DNA from: Verrucomicrobiaceae bacterium UBA1938
GTDB lineage: Bacteria; Verrucomicrobiota; Verrucomicrobiia; Verrucomicrobiales; Verrucomicrobiaceae
DNA length: 64,000 bases
Assembly (NCBI GenBank): GCA_002336895.1
Contig: DDFC01000022.1
Coordinates: 1-64,000, forward strand
Reading direction: 5' to 3'
A model generated the notes under the pieces. That model saw nothing but the letters and a program-made list of their open reading frames with translations, was not told the DNA's origin and did not search any database. The translations under genes were made by a program, and so were the position numbers. This document shows, piece after piece, positions 32,321 to 41,485 of the stretch (position 1 is the first letter of the stretch; each line of letters starts with the position of its first letter).

Positions 32321-33008
32321 TGTTGTTGAATGAGTTAGAGCGATCAAGGCTCTGTTATATGTGGGATAATTAGCAGCCGGTCTGACTGCTGTGACTATTC
32401 AAGTTTATATGGTAAATCATATAGTGCGCCTAAATTAAGTTTTAATTATTTAGTCAGAAGCGTAACAAAACTTAAGGGGACGCTTAAGCTGGCTCGCGCC
32501 ACATCTGAGGAACTCCTTCTGAGGCTTATCTCAGCCACCTCATCCCAAGATTTAGCGAGCTTCTTGGCTCGACTTGATCCGGCTGGCTAAAAACCCACGG
32601 TGCAGGGTCTGTGCCATCGCCCTATAAGCTACTGCTTAGCCTATTCCAAGAACAGGCTTTAATGACCTTCTGCGCCTGTCTTTGATAATATCCAGAAATT
32701 CTATTCTCTTTGTTTTCAATCCTTAGCAGCCCCTCGCTCTTAAGGATGGAACTCGAAGGATGAGAGGCATTTCTTTCGGCTACCAACCCAGCGACAGACT
32801 GCAATTCATTTACAGAGTTATGAATAATCAGCCTCTTTGAATATAAAAATAACGAATTTTATCTAAAGCCACAAATTTGAGTTTCCGTCACACTGCTATT
32901 TTCGTTTTTTTTCACATCCCCCCCACACACGACTCCTCCACCTGACCGCTCCCGGTTGCCTTGTTTGCCCCACCCGCAGCCTTCCCACGGTCCCACCTGC
33001 CACCAGTT
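32321..33008. other. AT-rich intergenic region between two regulators
   Basis: These 688 bases are clearly richer in A and T than the rest of the window and separate two divergent LuxR-type genes. A 60-codon frame on the minus strand (32622-32804, TTG start) looks somewhat protein-like but matches nothing I know and lacks a good start. Promoters for both regulators must lie here; no motif stands out. Confidence 0.55.
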
Positions 33009-33641
33009 ATGCCCACCTGTGTGTTGTTTCACCCCAGCGAATTCACCCGCTCCAGCTGGAAACTTCTTCTGAAGAAGATCCTGCCCGGATGCAAAGTGAT
33101 CGAGTCCTCCTCGGTGGACGAGGTGCGCCAAGCGACGGAGTCCACCCAGGTGGATGCCTTGATGATGGAGTTTCACCCGCGCGATGTGGAGCATGGGATC
33201 GACACCTTGAAGTCTGTGATCGCCATCACGGGTGGAAAACGTGTCATGCTCATCTGCGGCCCGCCCGCGCCCGTGACCACGCGCACCGCCATGCAGGCTG
33301 GTGCCAGCGTGTTTCTGGGCTGCAATGAATCGGTGGAGGAGCTCAAGCGCGCCCTTAGCGCCGCCCTGGAGTGCGTGCCCTACATGTCCAGCGAACTGGC
33401 CTCGGCCCTGGCGCGCTCGATCGGCCCGATCAACACCCCGCAGGAAGAGGATGACTCATCTTCCTACTCTCTCTCCGTCCGCGAAGAGGAGGTGCTGGAG
33501 CTTCTTGTCTCCGGCATGCGCCCCAGCCAGGTGGCCAGCCGCCTGGGCCTGAGCATGAAGACCATTTCCAGCCACAAGCGCAACGCGCTGGGCAAGCTGG
33601 GCGTATCCAACATCCTGGAAGCCGTGCGCATCTGGGTGTAA
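33009..33641 (+). CDS. LuxR-type regulator with a receiver lacking phosphorylation residues
   Basis: The 210-residue product keeps the overall response-regulator plan. The receiver-like half (residues 1-130) has HPSE where the acidic pair should be, Glu54 (ALMMEF) in place of the phosphoacceptor Asp, and FLGCNE where the conserved Lys normally sits. The C-terminal helix-turn-helix is normal, with LSVREEEVLELLVSGMRPSQ and LSMKTISSHKRNAL. It probably acts without phosphorylation, or through dimerisation or a ligand. It is the nearest regulator upstream of the PEP-CTERM/exosortase genes. ATG at 33009 was chosen over an upstream TTG. Confidence 0.87.
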   Translation: MPTCVLFHPSEFTRSSWKLLLKKILPGCKVIESSSVDEVRQATESTQVDALMMEFHPRDVEHGIDTLKSVIAITGGKRVMLICGPPAPVTTRTAMQAGASVFLGCNESVEELKRALSAALECVPYMSSELASALARSIGPINTPQEEDDSSSYSLSVREEEVLELLVSGMRPSQVASRLGLSMKTISSHKRNALGKLGVSNILEAVRIWV

Positions 33642-34335
33642 GCCCCTCCCCTGGCAGCACATGCGCCAGAAGTGCGCGCGCCAGCAGCACAAAACCACCC
33701 GGAACTCCAGCCGCCTGAGGCCGCGCCTGGACGCAGCCTACCCTGGAGCCTGCGCCGCGAGCACAGGCTTTCTGCGCCGCCCCCTGCAGATGCCCCCCCC
33801 CCGGATGAAAAGCTGCTCTTTTTAAAAAAAGACATATCCTTTCGTTGCATGTGCATGCCTGGCCTCCAGGACTGAGTGCAGGCACAGGCCTTTCCCGCAG
33901 TGCGTGCGGACATTTCAGAATTTTTCGGCCCCTCTTTCGGCCACCTGTGCTTCCAGGCCTCCTCTGGTGTCAGCAGGCCATCGGGGATTCCATGACCTGC
34001 ATTCAGCCAGGGGCTAAAAAGTGATCAAGGAAAGATGAATGCTCCGATTCATGCGCGCTAAACATTGATTCCGAAAAATTAGTCGTTTCTTTAATTTTCT
34101 GCAAAGGATCAGCTGGTTTGAACACAGAAAAATGGAACAGATTTGTGAATGACCGGATGACTTAAACCAGTCAAAGAGCGAGCTACAAAGCAGCCCCGAA
34201 AGACCACTAAAACGTTCAATACAAGTTATTTACAAGACCATCAAAACGGCCTCAAAAGCTTAAAAAAACGGAAGGGTAGCCGTAAGGATTCACTTACCAA
34301 AGGGAATTTGTCTCGGTCATCTTTACCCTGACAGT
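33642..34335. other. Long untranslated region upstream of the PEP-CTERM gene
   Basis: No gene is seen in 694 bases. The first half is GC-rich; from about 34010 to the start of the PEP-CTERM gene the sequence becomes AT-rich with several A-runs. That change fits a promoter plus a long 5' leader, but no sigma-factor motif is clear. Confidence 0.5.
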
Positions 34336-35070
34336 ATGGCTGCTATGAAAATAATCTCTTCTCTAGCTGCATTCATTCTAGCAACCGCTCTTACCAGCCA
34401 TGCTAGTGTCATCACCCAAACCGTGGACTTTGGCACTGTCAACAGTAGCCAGCAGTTCTACTTCAACCAGTTCAACACGTCGCTTGGTACCCTGACCAGT
34501 GTGACGATGGACTGGACCGTCAACTCCACCATCAGCTCGTTCACATTGACCAACAAAAACACCGGAACGGTGACGCTTAAAAGCCTCTCCTTTACCGCTG
34601 CGGTGCAGGGCTATGTCCCATCTGTTGGCGACGCGGGCGATCAAGTCCTGTCTGGATTTTCCAATGGCTCCAAGACCAACATCAACCAATCCCTCGCGAA
34701 AGACGCCACCTACACCACGACCAACGTCCTGCTGTCACCTACCATCACCCAGACCGACAGCTACGTCAGCGGCGACACCAACTTCGATTCATTCAAAGGT
34801 ACGGGCCAAGTGCCCCTTTACCTTTCGACTGCATTCGGGGCTACCGTCACAGCTACCGGTGCTGGATCTAATCCGACCTGGCTGACCAGCATGACGGGCA
34901 GCACAACGGGCAACGTGGTGGTGACCTACACCTACGATGCTGCTCCCCCCATCTCCCCTGTGCCCGAGCCTCCCTCGGTCATTCTCGGCTTTGGTGGCAT
35001 CCTGGGCATGGCTGGCATCGCCTTCCTGCGCCGCGCCAAGAAGCCCGCCGAAGAACAGGCCGCCGCCTGA
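34336..35070 (+). CDS. PEP-CTERM sorting domain protein (choice-of-anchor E-like)
   Basis: The 244-residue product has an N-terminal signal peptide, a Thr/Ser-rich beta domain starting VITQTVDFG, and a C-terminal PEP-CTERM tail. The tail has VPEPP at 209-213, a hydrophobic helix to about residue 231 and a basic RRAKK stop-transfer cluster. The tail is recognised and cleaved by an exosortase in export of surface or extracellular-matrix proteins. The exosortase gene follows 52 bases downstream, so this is probably its dedicated or at least nearest substrate. A second in-frame ATG at 34345 gives an equally good signal peptide. Confidence 0.9.
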   Translation: MAAMKIISSLAAFILATALTSHASVITQTVDFGTVNSSQQFYFNQFNTSLGTLTSVTMDWTVNSTISSFTLTNKNTGTVTLKSLSFTAAVQGYVPSVGDAGDQVLSGFSNGSKTNINQSLAKDATYTTTNVLLSPTITQTDSYVSGDTNFDSFKGTGQVPLYLSTAFGATVTATGAGSNPTWLTSMTGSTTGNVVVTYTYDAAPPISPVPEPPSVILGFGGILGMAGIAFLRRAKKPAEEQAAA

Positions 35071-35122
35071 TTCACGGCCCGTGGGCTGGATCAACACATC
35101 CTAACCTTCACCCTCAGCTCTC

Positions 35123-36697
35123 TTGAACACTCGGAATACACCAAAAAGCAGTTCGTTGTGGCTTCTCTCGGCCTCATCCCTCGTCTGTCTGTTTTTTGCT
35201 CTTCAGGAGATCTGGGTTCGTCACCCGGCCAGTCATTTCTTTCCGCTGCCTCTGGTGGCGTGGTTTTGGCTGGCCAGACGAGACGGCGTGTTCCGCGCCG
35301 TCTCGTCTCCTCAACACCCCTCCGCATTCAAGTGGCTGCTCGCCTGCCATCTGCTGCTGGCGCTTGCCGCCTTTGTGCTGATCTCCCCCTTCCTGGCGGG
35401 GGTGGCCTTTGTGCTCTCCTGCACAGCCCTGGCTGCGGCCAAAGGGCGGACTTCCCGCCATGAGGCGCCTGCGTGGTCGCTTCCGGTCCTTTCTCTCTTT
35501 TTCATTCCCACGCCACTGATGCTGGACCAGCATTTGCATCAGCTCCTGGCAGGCCAGGCCGCGCGCTTCAGCCAGGTGTGGCTGGATGCCATGAATGTGC
35601 TGCATGTGGTGCAGGGCACCATCGTGGCCACGGCTGAAAAACGCTTCTTTGTGGATGATGCCTGCAGCGGCACCAACACCCTCCTCGTGGCCGTCTGCAT
35701 GGCGGTCATCCTGAGCTGCTTCAACCGCCGCTCCTTGATGCACGTCGGCGCACTCATGGTCAGCGCGGCCCTCATCTCCGTAGCCTCCAATGTGCTGCGC
35801 ATCTGCGTCGTCATCGGCGGGCTGCACTACTGGGGCCTGGAACTGGATCAGGGAGCCGCACACGAGGCTGTGGGCCTGGTGTTTTTCATTGTGGACCTGC
35901 TCCTGGTGTGGAGTGCAGACAGCGGCATCCATTTCATTCTCAACAGCGCACCCGGCAGGTTTTCACAGCCGCGTGAGATGCACGGGCAGATGCCAGCCAC
36001 TGGCGCGGGCGCGCTCGGCGGTCTCAGTCTTGCGGTGGCCGTCATCGGCCTGGGTCTGCTGCTTGGTCCTGAAATCCTGGCCCTCACCCGCCCTGCTGTG
36101 GCCACACCTGCACCAGTGCTCTCTGAAAATGATGAGGTTCTGATGCCCGGCACGCTGGCCGGATGGGTGCGCGAAGGCGACCAGCCCCTGAAGAACTCGG
36201 TGATCGGCAAGCTGGGCGTTCGAAACCAAGTGTGGCTCTACCGCAAAGACGGCAAGGAGGCCTATGTGGCGGTGAACTTCCCCTTCCTCGGCTTCCACGA
36301 CACTCGCCTCTGCTACACCGGCCAGGGCTGGCAGTTCCAGCGTCAGGTGGATGGAGCCCTGCCCGGCGACAAGCAGAACACCGTGCGCTTTCTGGAGATG
36401 AACCAGCCCACGGAGATGGCCCGGGCCAATCTCTGGCTCAGCGTGCTGGACCAAAATGGAAATCCCCAGGCCTTCAATGCCGAAAAGCCTGTGAACCGGA
36501 TCGCCGACCGCCTGATCTCCCGCTGGACCGCACCGGAGCCCGTCTCAAACACCTATGTGCTGCAGGTCATGTCCGTGGAGCCGGAGAATGACGACCGCAG
36601 CCAGGGCGCCCTGACAGAGCTGCTCACGGACGCCCGCAGAAGCCTTGCCCAAACCCTCGTCAATCACAGCACCCACGCAGGAAAGGAAAGCGAATGA
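35123..36697 (+). CDS. Exosortase fused to an EpsI-like domain (XrtU-like)
   Basis: The N-terminal 300 residues form a multi-helix exosortase with the catalytic triad visible as Cys181 (DDACSGTN), Arg226 (SNVLRI) and His247 (AAHEAVG). The C-terminal 190 residues (from about VLMPGTLAGWV) resemble EpsI, which in other exosortase systems is a separate or fused partner. The enzyme should remove PEP-CTERM tails and transfer the protein to an acceptor. No ATG or GTG is available before conserved sequence, so it starts with TTG at 35123 or 35156. The stop overlaps the next gene as ATGA. Confidence 0.9.
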   Translation: MNTRNTPKSSSLWLLSASSLVCLFFALQEIWVRHPASHFFPLPLVAWFWLARRDGVFRAVSSPQHPSAFKWLLACHLLLALAAFVLISPFLAGVAFVLSCTALAAAKGRTSRHEAPAWSLPVLSLFFIPTPLMLDQHLHQLLAGQAARFSQVWLDAMNVLHVVQGTIVATAEKRFFVDDACSGTNTLLVAVCMAVILSCFNRRSLMHVGALMVSAALISVASNVLRICVVIGGLHYWGLELDQGAAHEAVGLVFFIVDLLLVWSADSGIHFILNSAPGRFSQPREMHGQMPATGAGALGGLSLAVAVIGLGLLLGPEILALTRPAVATPAPVLSENDEVLMPGTLAGWVREGDQPLKNSVIGKLGVRNQVWLYRKDGKEAYVAVNFPFLGFHDTRLCYTGQGWQFQRQVDGALPGDKQNTVRFLEMNQPTEMARANLWLSVLDQNGNPQAFNAEKPVNRIADRLISRWTAPEPVSNTYVLQVMSVEPENDDRSQGALTELLTDARRSLAQTLVNHSTHAGKESE

Positions 36698-38172
36698 CCG
36701 GAGAATTCATAGACCAGACCCGACACCGCATCGATTACATGCTGAATGAGCGCCGCCCGCGAGACGGCATGCTGGGACTGCCAGCCTTCTTTGCCCTGAT
36801 GCTGCTCGTCTTCATGGCGATCAACGCCCGCACCGATGACAGCCGCGAAAACATCAGCCGGCTGGAGCGCGAGGCGCAGAGCCAGCTGGACCAGGGGCAC
36901 TTTGCCGAGGCCCGCCTGGCCGCCATGCGTGTGATGCAGGACGGCACGGTCAACTCCAAGGCCATCATCATTGAAGCCAAGGCACTCCGCGGCATGGGCC
37001 GCGAGGGGGATGCCCTCCGCCTGCTCTCCCGCATCGCTCCCGTCAACCGCCCCGGCTACGCTCCGGCCCACGTGCTGCAAGCCGCCATCCTCCTGGGGCA
37101 GAAGAACGCCAACGTGGCCGCGGCCCTGGAGCACATCAACAACGCCGTCAACAGCGACCCCGCCAACCAGGACGCCCGGGAGCTGGCCGCCCGCATCGCC
37201 GCAGGGCAGCAGCGCTGGAAGATCGCCCTTCAGCACCTGAACAAGATGGAGCTGGAAAAGCGCCCCGACATCATGCTCATGAAGGCAACCGCGCTGCAGT
37301 ACACCGGTCAGGAGGGTGCCTCCATCGAGCTCGCAGGCAAGGCGGAGAAAGCTCTGCGCGCCATGGCCAAAAGCGTGACCGCCAGCGGGCATGAGGTGCG
37401 CTTTTCCATCGCCGTCAGCCTCAGCCTGCAGCGCCGGTTTGACGAGGCGGTGCAGTGGATCGTGAGCACCACCAAGGGAGCCCCCACCAAGGAGGAGCGC
37501 CAGCTCATCGGGGGCATCTACCTTTCCTGGAGCCGCCATCTCAAGGACCAGCCCACCTATGACCGCACGCTCGTGCTGAAGCTGCTGGAGCAGGGCATCC
37601 AGGCCAGCCCCGAGAGCCAGGACCTCATCATGGCCTTCCTCGGCGACTGCGAAGAGATGGCCAGTGCGCCCGAAGACCGCCAGCACTACGTGGAGCGCAT
37701 CCTGGGGAATGGCGGCATCTCCAACTCATTCCTCCACTACTATCTGGGCGTGCAGGACTGGAAACAGGGCCGCCGCGAATCGGCCAAATCCCACTTTGAA
37801 CTGGCCAGCTCCCTGAACCCCGGCTTCAAGGTGATCAGCAACAACCTGGCCATGGCCATAGCCTCGGTCTCCACCGACCCTGCGGAGCTGGAGAAGGCCC
37901 TGGCCATCATCAACGAACTGGTGCAGAAAGAACCGGAAAACCCCTTCTTTCTGGATACCCGCGGCCACATCTACGCCAAGATGGGTCAGTTTAAGGAAGC
38001 CGTGCGCGACATCGAACGCAGCCTGCCCAACGCCCGCGACAAGAATTCCGCGCACGCCCTGCTGGCAGAGCTCTACCAGCACCTGAACATGCCGGAGCTG
38101 GCCGCCAAGCACCGCTCCGCCTCCCTGATGCACATGGCCTCGACGGAGGACGCCGCCCCGGCGGCGCGCTGA
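36694..38172 (+). CDS. Membrane-anchored TPR protein
   Basis: The 492-residue product has one N-terminal membrane helix (about residues 27-44) and then helical repeats in TPR style along the whole length, for example LEREAQSQLDQGHFAEARLAA and FKEAVRDIERSLPNAR. TPR proteins are common in exosortase and exopolysaccharide loci and probably scaffold the export or glycan machinery. It is translationally coupled to the exosortase gene by the four-base overlap and followed by a terminator. Its specific partner is unknown. Confidence 0.85.
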   Translation: MTGEFIDQTRHRIDYMLNERRPRDGMLGLPAFFALMLLVFMAINARTDDSRENISRLEREAQSQLDQGHFAEARLAAMRVMQDGTVNSKAIIIEAKALRGMGREGDALRLLSRIAPVNRPGYAPAHVLQAAILLGQKNANVAAALEHINNAVNSDPANQDARELAARIAAGQQRWKIALQHLNKMELEKRPDIMLMKATALQYTGQEGASIELAGKAEKALRAMAKSVTASGHEVRFSIAVSLSLQRRFDEAVQWIVSTTKGAPTKEERQLIGGIYLSWSRHLKDQPTYDRTLVLKLLEQGIQASPESQDLIMAFLGDCEEMASAPEDRQHYVERILGNGGISNSFLHYYLGVQDWKQGRRESAKSHFELASSLNPGFKVISNNLAMAIASVSTDPAELEKALAIINELVQKEPENPFFLDTRGHIYAKMGQFKEAVRDIERSLPNARDKNSAHALLAELYQHLNMPELAAKHRSASLMHMASTEDAAPAAR

Positions 38173-38204
38173 TCCCTGACAGCCGCAAGAGCCACACCGC
38201 GCAC

Positions 38205-38230
38205 AACCGCAGCTCCCGGGCTGCGGTTTT
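38205..38230 (+). terminator. Rho-independent terminator after the exosortase unit
   Basis: The stem AACCGCAG / CTGCGGTT around CTCCCGGG is followed by TT, ATG and a further T-run. It lies about 30 bases after the TPR gene stop. Confidence 0.85.
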
Positions 38231-38330
38231 ATGTTTTTCAGCCCAAGACATATGGCCCTAGAATGCATCCCGATGAACGGTTCGGCGCGTTGTCTGTCTA
38301 GCAACATTCCGGTTCTAAAGAGCACCAACC

Positions 38331-38361
38331 TTGACAGCCGGGGGGAAAGCATGCCCTAAGT
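38331..38361 (+). promoter_or_regulatory. Possible promoter for topB
   Basis: TTGACA at 38331-38336 is a perfect -35 box. The best -10 candidate, TAAGTA, starts 19 bases later and is weak. It lies 37 bases before the topB ATG. Confidence 0.3.
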
Positions 38362-38397
38362 AGGCCCCTTTTTCCGTTTCATCCTGTTCATACGCAC

Positions 38398-40989
38398 ATG
38401 CCCAAAGCCCTGATCATTGCCGAAAAGCCCAGCGTGGCAGCCGATCTCGCCCGCGCTCTAGCCAAAGCCCCCGGCATGACGCCCTTTGCCAAAGAGAAGG
38501 ACTGGTACGAGAATGAAACCCACGTCATCTCCTCCGCCGTGGGCCACCTGCTGGAGCTGGGCATGCCCATGGTGAACGGCAAGAAAATCGGCTGGGGCTT
38601 CACCAGCCTGCCGATCATGCCGGAGCAGTTTGAGCTCAACCCCATCGAAAGCAGCGAGGACCGCTACAAGCTGCTGACCAAGCTGCTCAAGCGCAAGGAC
38701 ATCGACTCCGTCATCAATGCGTGCGACGCCGGCCGTGAAGGGGAGCTGATCTTCCGCTACATCATGGACGCCAGCGGCTGCAAAAAGCCCGTGCAGCGCC
38801 TCTGGATGCAGTCCATGACCCAGGGGGCCATTCTCGATGCGTATAAAAGCCTGCGCACCGACGAGCAGATGAAGCCCCTGGCAGACGCCGCCAAATGCCG
38901 CAGCGAAAGCGACTGGCTGGTGGGCATCAACGGCACCCGCGCCCTCACCGCACTGAACTCCCGCCACGGCGGCTTCCGCCTCACTCCGGTGGGCCGTGTG
39001 CAGACCCCCACGCTCTCCGTGCTGGCCCAGCGCGAGCGCGACATCGCCGCCTTTGTGCCTCGCACCTACTTTGAAGCCATCGCGCTGTTTGAAGTGCCCG
39101 CCGGCCGTTATGCGGGCCGCTGGATCGACGAGAGCTTCAAGAAGGACGAAACCGACGAGCACAAGAAAGCCGAGCGCATCTGGGACCAAGGCACTGCGCA
39201 GGCCATCGCTGACCGCTGCAACGGCAAGCCCGGTGTCATCGAGCAGACCACCAAGCCTGCACGCCAGGCCCCTCCCCTGCTCTACGATCTGACCAGCCTG
39301 CAGCGCGAGGCCAGCAACCGCTTCGGCTTTTCCGCCCGCCGCACGCTGCAGATCGCGCAGGCGCTGTATGAGAAATTCAAGGTGCTGACCTATCCTCGTA
39401 CCGACTCACGCCACCTGCCTGAGGATTACCTCGGCACCGTGACGGGTACGCTGAAGACCTTTGCCAGCCACGACAGCCGCAAGCAGGACGCCCTGCCGCA
39501 TGAACTGGGCACGCATGCCGCCACCGCGCTGGACAACAAGTGGGTGCGCCCCAACAAGCGCATCTTTGACAGCAGCAAGGTCAGCGACCACTTTGCCATC
39601 ATCCCCACAGGCCAGATCCCCCCGAAGGAGCTGCCCGAGGCTGAGCAGAAGCTCTTTGACATGGTGGCACGCCGCTTTGTGGCCGTGTTCTTCCCTGCCG
39701 CTGAATTTGAAGTGACCACCCGCATCACCCGCGTGGGGCAGGACGCCTTCCAGAGCAACGGCAAGGTGCTCAAGGAAGCCGGCTGGCTGGCTGTATACGG
39801 CAAGAAAGCCGCCGAAGAAGCCGCCGAGGAAGGCGAGGACTCCGGCAAGCTGCTGGTGGCCGCAAACACCGGCGACAAGGCGCAGACCCTCGATGTGGAG
39901 GTGAACGAGCACCAGACCAAGCCGCCGCCCCGCTACACGGAAGCCACCATCCTTTCCATGATGGAAGGTGCCGGGAAACTGGTGGAGGACGAAGAACTCG
40001 CGGAAGCGATGAGCGAGCGCGGCCTGGGCACGCCCGCCACACGCGCCGCCATCATCGAAGGCCTGATCATGGACCGCTACATCGAGCGCGTGCAGCGTGA
40101 TTTCCATGTGACTGCGAAGGGCCTGGCACTGATTGATCAGATCAGCGCCATCGGCATCGACGCCCTGCGCTCTCCGGAAATGACCGGCCAGTGGGAATAC
40201 AAGCTGCGCCAGATGGAGCAGCGCCAGCTGGACCGTGAGAAGTTCATGCGGGAGATCCGCACCATGACCAAGGACGTGGTGGAAAAAACCAAGGCCTACT
40301 CCAAGGCGGCCAAGGACAAGGTCTTCCCCGACTTCCCCGCCACCTGCGGGACCTGTGGCAGCAAGGAAGGCTACAAGCAGACCGAGGAATTCTACGGCTG
40401 CAAAAACCCCAAGTGCAAGGTGCGCGTGTTCAAGACCGTGGCCGGACGCACACTGACAGACGACGAAATTCGCACGCTCATCGAGCAGCGCTTTGTGGGC
40501 CCGCTGGAGGGCTTCCGCAGCAAGAAGGGCAAGGAATTCAGCGCCGGACTCCAGGTGAAGGAGGACATGAAGGTGGCCTTTGTCTTTGGCGACGGCTCCG
40601 ACCCCGACAGCATCAACTGGGACGAGTGCCCCGTGATCACCGACTGCCCTGTGTGCGCCAAGAAGGGCCGCAAGGGTGAGAAGATCTACGAGACCCCGGA
40701 CGCCTACCAGTGCAAGGTGAACGCCACCGAGTCCTCCAAGTGCAACGCCCGCCTGCCCAAGAAGCTCTGCCAGAAGGACATCACGCCCGAGAATGCGCGC
40801 GAGTTTTTCCACGATGGCAAGACCTCCCTCATCACGGGCATGATCTCCAAGCGCGGCCGCCCCTTCAGCAGCTTCCTCATCTGCACCCCTGGCGAAAAAC
40901 GCCTCATGAGCTGGGAATTCCCGCCGCGTGAGCCGAAGCCGAAGGCTGAGAAGAAGCCCAAGAAGCCTGCAGGCGTGAGCGGACGCTGA
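38398..40989 (+). CDS. topB: DNA topoisomerase III (type IA)
   Basis: The enzyme relaxes and decatenates DNA by single-strand passage. The 863-residue product has the Toprim acidic residues Glu9 (IIAEKPS) and DAGREGE (110-116), the catalytic Tyr332 in LTYPRTDSRHLP, and the RLTPVGRVQTPTL and HEPxAT-like landmarks. The C-terminal 230 residues carry a CxxC zinc-ribbon-like region (CGTCGSKEGY, CKNPKCK) and a second cysteine region (DCPVCAKKGRKGEK). They end in a topoisomerase C-terminal repeat (SLITGMISKRGRPFSSFL). It is longer than E. coli TopB because of this tail. It stands alone, between a terminator and a convergent hairpin. Confidence 0.93.
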   Translation: MPKALIIAEKPSVAADLARALAKAPGMTPFAKEKDWYENETHVISSAVGHLLELGMPMVNGKKIGWGFTSLPIMPEQFELNPIESSEDRYKLLTKLLKRKDIDSVINACDAGREGELIFRYIMDASGCKKPVQRLWMQSMTQGAILDAYKSLRTDEQMKPLADAAKCRSESDWLVGINGTRALTALNSRHGGFRLTPVGRVQTPTLSVLAQRERDIAAFVPRTYFEAIALFEVPAGRYAGRWIDESFKKDETDEHKKAERIWDQGTAQAIADRCNGKPGVIEQTTKPARQAPPLLYDLTSLQREASNRFGFSARRTLQIAQALYEKFKVLTYPRTDSRHLPEDYLGTVTGTLKTFASHDSRKQDALPHELGTHAATALDNKWVRPNKRIFDSSKVSDHFAIIPTGQIPPKELPEAEQKLFDMVARRFVAVFFPAAEFEVTTRITRVGQDAFQSNGKVLKEAGWLAVYGKKAAEEAAEEGEDSGKLLVAANTGDKAQTLDVEVNEHQTKPPPRYTEATILSMMEGAGKLVEDEELAEAMSERGLGTPATRAAIIEGLIMDRYIERVQRDFHVTAKGLALIDQISAIGIDALRSPEMTGQWEYKLRQMEQRQLDREKFMREIRTMTKDVVEKTKAYSKAAKDKVFPDFPATCGTCGSKEGYKQTEEFYGCKNPKCKVRVFKTVAGRTLTDDEIRTLIEQRFVGPLEGFRSKKGKEFSAGLQVKEDMKVAFVFGDGSDPDSINWDECPVITDCPVCAKKGRKGEKIYETPDAYQCKVNATESSKCNARLPKKLCQKDITPENAREFFHDGKTSLITGMISKRGRPFSSFLICTPGEKRLMSWEFPPREPKPKAEKKPKKPAGVSGR

Positions 40990-40993
40990 TCCA

Positions 40994-41052
40994 GGCACTC
41001 CTGCCTGCAATACGAGCGTCCTGGGCACCTCTTTGCGGGCAGGAGTGCCCGC
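40994..41052. terminator. Hairpin between convergent topB and thioesterase genes
   Basis: GGCACTCCTGCC (40994-41005) is complementary to 41038-41049. The right part alone forms a tight hairpin, GCGGGCAGGAGTGCCCGC (41035-41052). No T-run follows, so if it ends transcription it is not a classical terminator. The small palindrome resembles the window's repeat families. Confidence 0.55.
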
Positions 41053-41058
41053 ATCACT

Positions 41059-41481
41059 TCATGCCTTCATCAGGTGCTCGTACTTTACCTTCCAGTCGTC
41101 TGGAAGACGCACGGGCCTGCCTTCAGGCATCTGCACCAGCGCCAGAGACTGGCGGCAGGTGATGAGCAGGGCGTTGTCTTCTGCACGGCGCATTTCAAAG
41201 GCGCACCAGAAGCGCACGCGCTCCACACTTTCCAGGCGGCCGTGGATGACGAGTTCGTCCCCCAGCTTGCCGGGCTTTTTGTAATCTATCTCAGTGCGCA
41301 CCACGACGGGAAAGAGGTGCGTCTGCGCCATCTCCCGCAGCTTCATGCCCATGAGTGCAGCCAGGCGCGTGCGCGCGGTCTCGATCATGCGCAGGTAGGC
41401 GATGTTGTGCACCACGCCGCCGCAGTCAGTGTCGAAGAACATGACCTCTTCGCGGGTCTCGATGGTCGGTGTGAGATGCAT
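41059..41481 (-). CDS. ybgC: Acyl-CoA thioesterase, YbgC/4-hydroxybenzoyl-CoA thioesterase-like
   Basis: The 140-residue hot-dog-fold product begins with VMFFDTDCGGVVHN, the YbgC active-site motif with catalytic Asp19, followed by YLRMIETAR and KKPGKLGDEL. It hydrolyses short acyl-CoA or related thioesters. Unusually for the family, it is not beside tol-pal genes here but four bases after ispH on the same strand, so it is co-transcribed with it. The ATG at 41481 was chosen because upstream codons overlap ispH and are not conserved. Confidence 0.88.
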   Translation of the reverse strand: MHLTPTIETREEVMFFDTDCGGVVHNIAYLRMIETARTRLAALMGMKLREMAQTHLFPVVVRTEIDYKKPGKLGDELVIHGRLESVERVRFWCAFEMRRAEDNALLITCRQSLALVQMPEGRPVRLPDDWKVKYEHLMKA

Positions 41482-41485
41482 GGGA

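Noticed and set aside
32622..32804. 60-codon gene in the AT-rich spacer
   Set aside because: Starts with TTG, has no ribosome-binding site and no recognised family; kept only as a remark on the spacer.
33769..33840. C-run followed by TTTTTAAAAAAA as a terminator of the second regulator
   Set aside because: No stable stem precedes the T/A-run, so I could not support a terminator.
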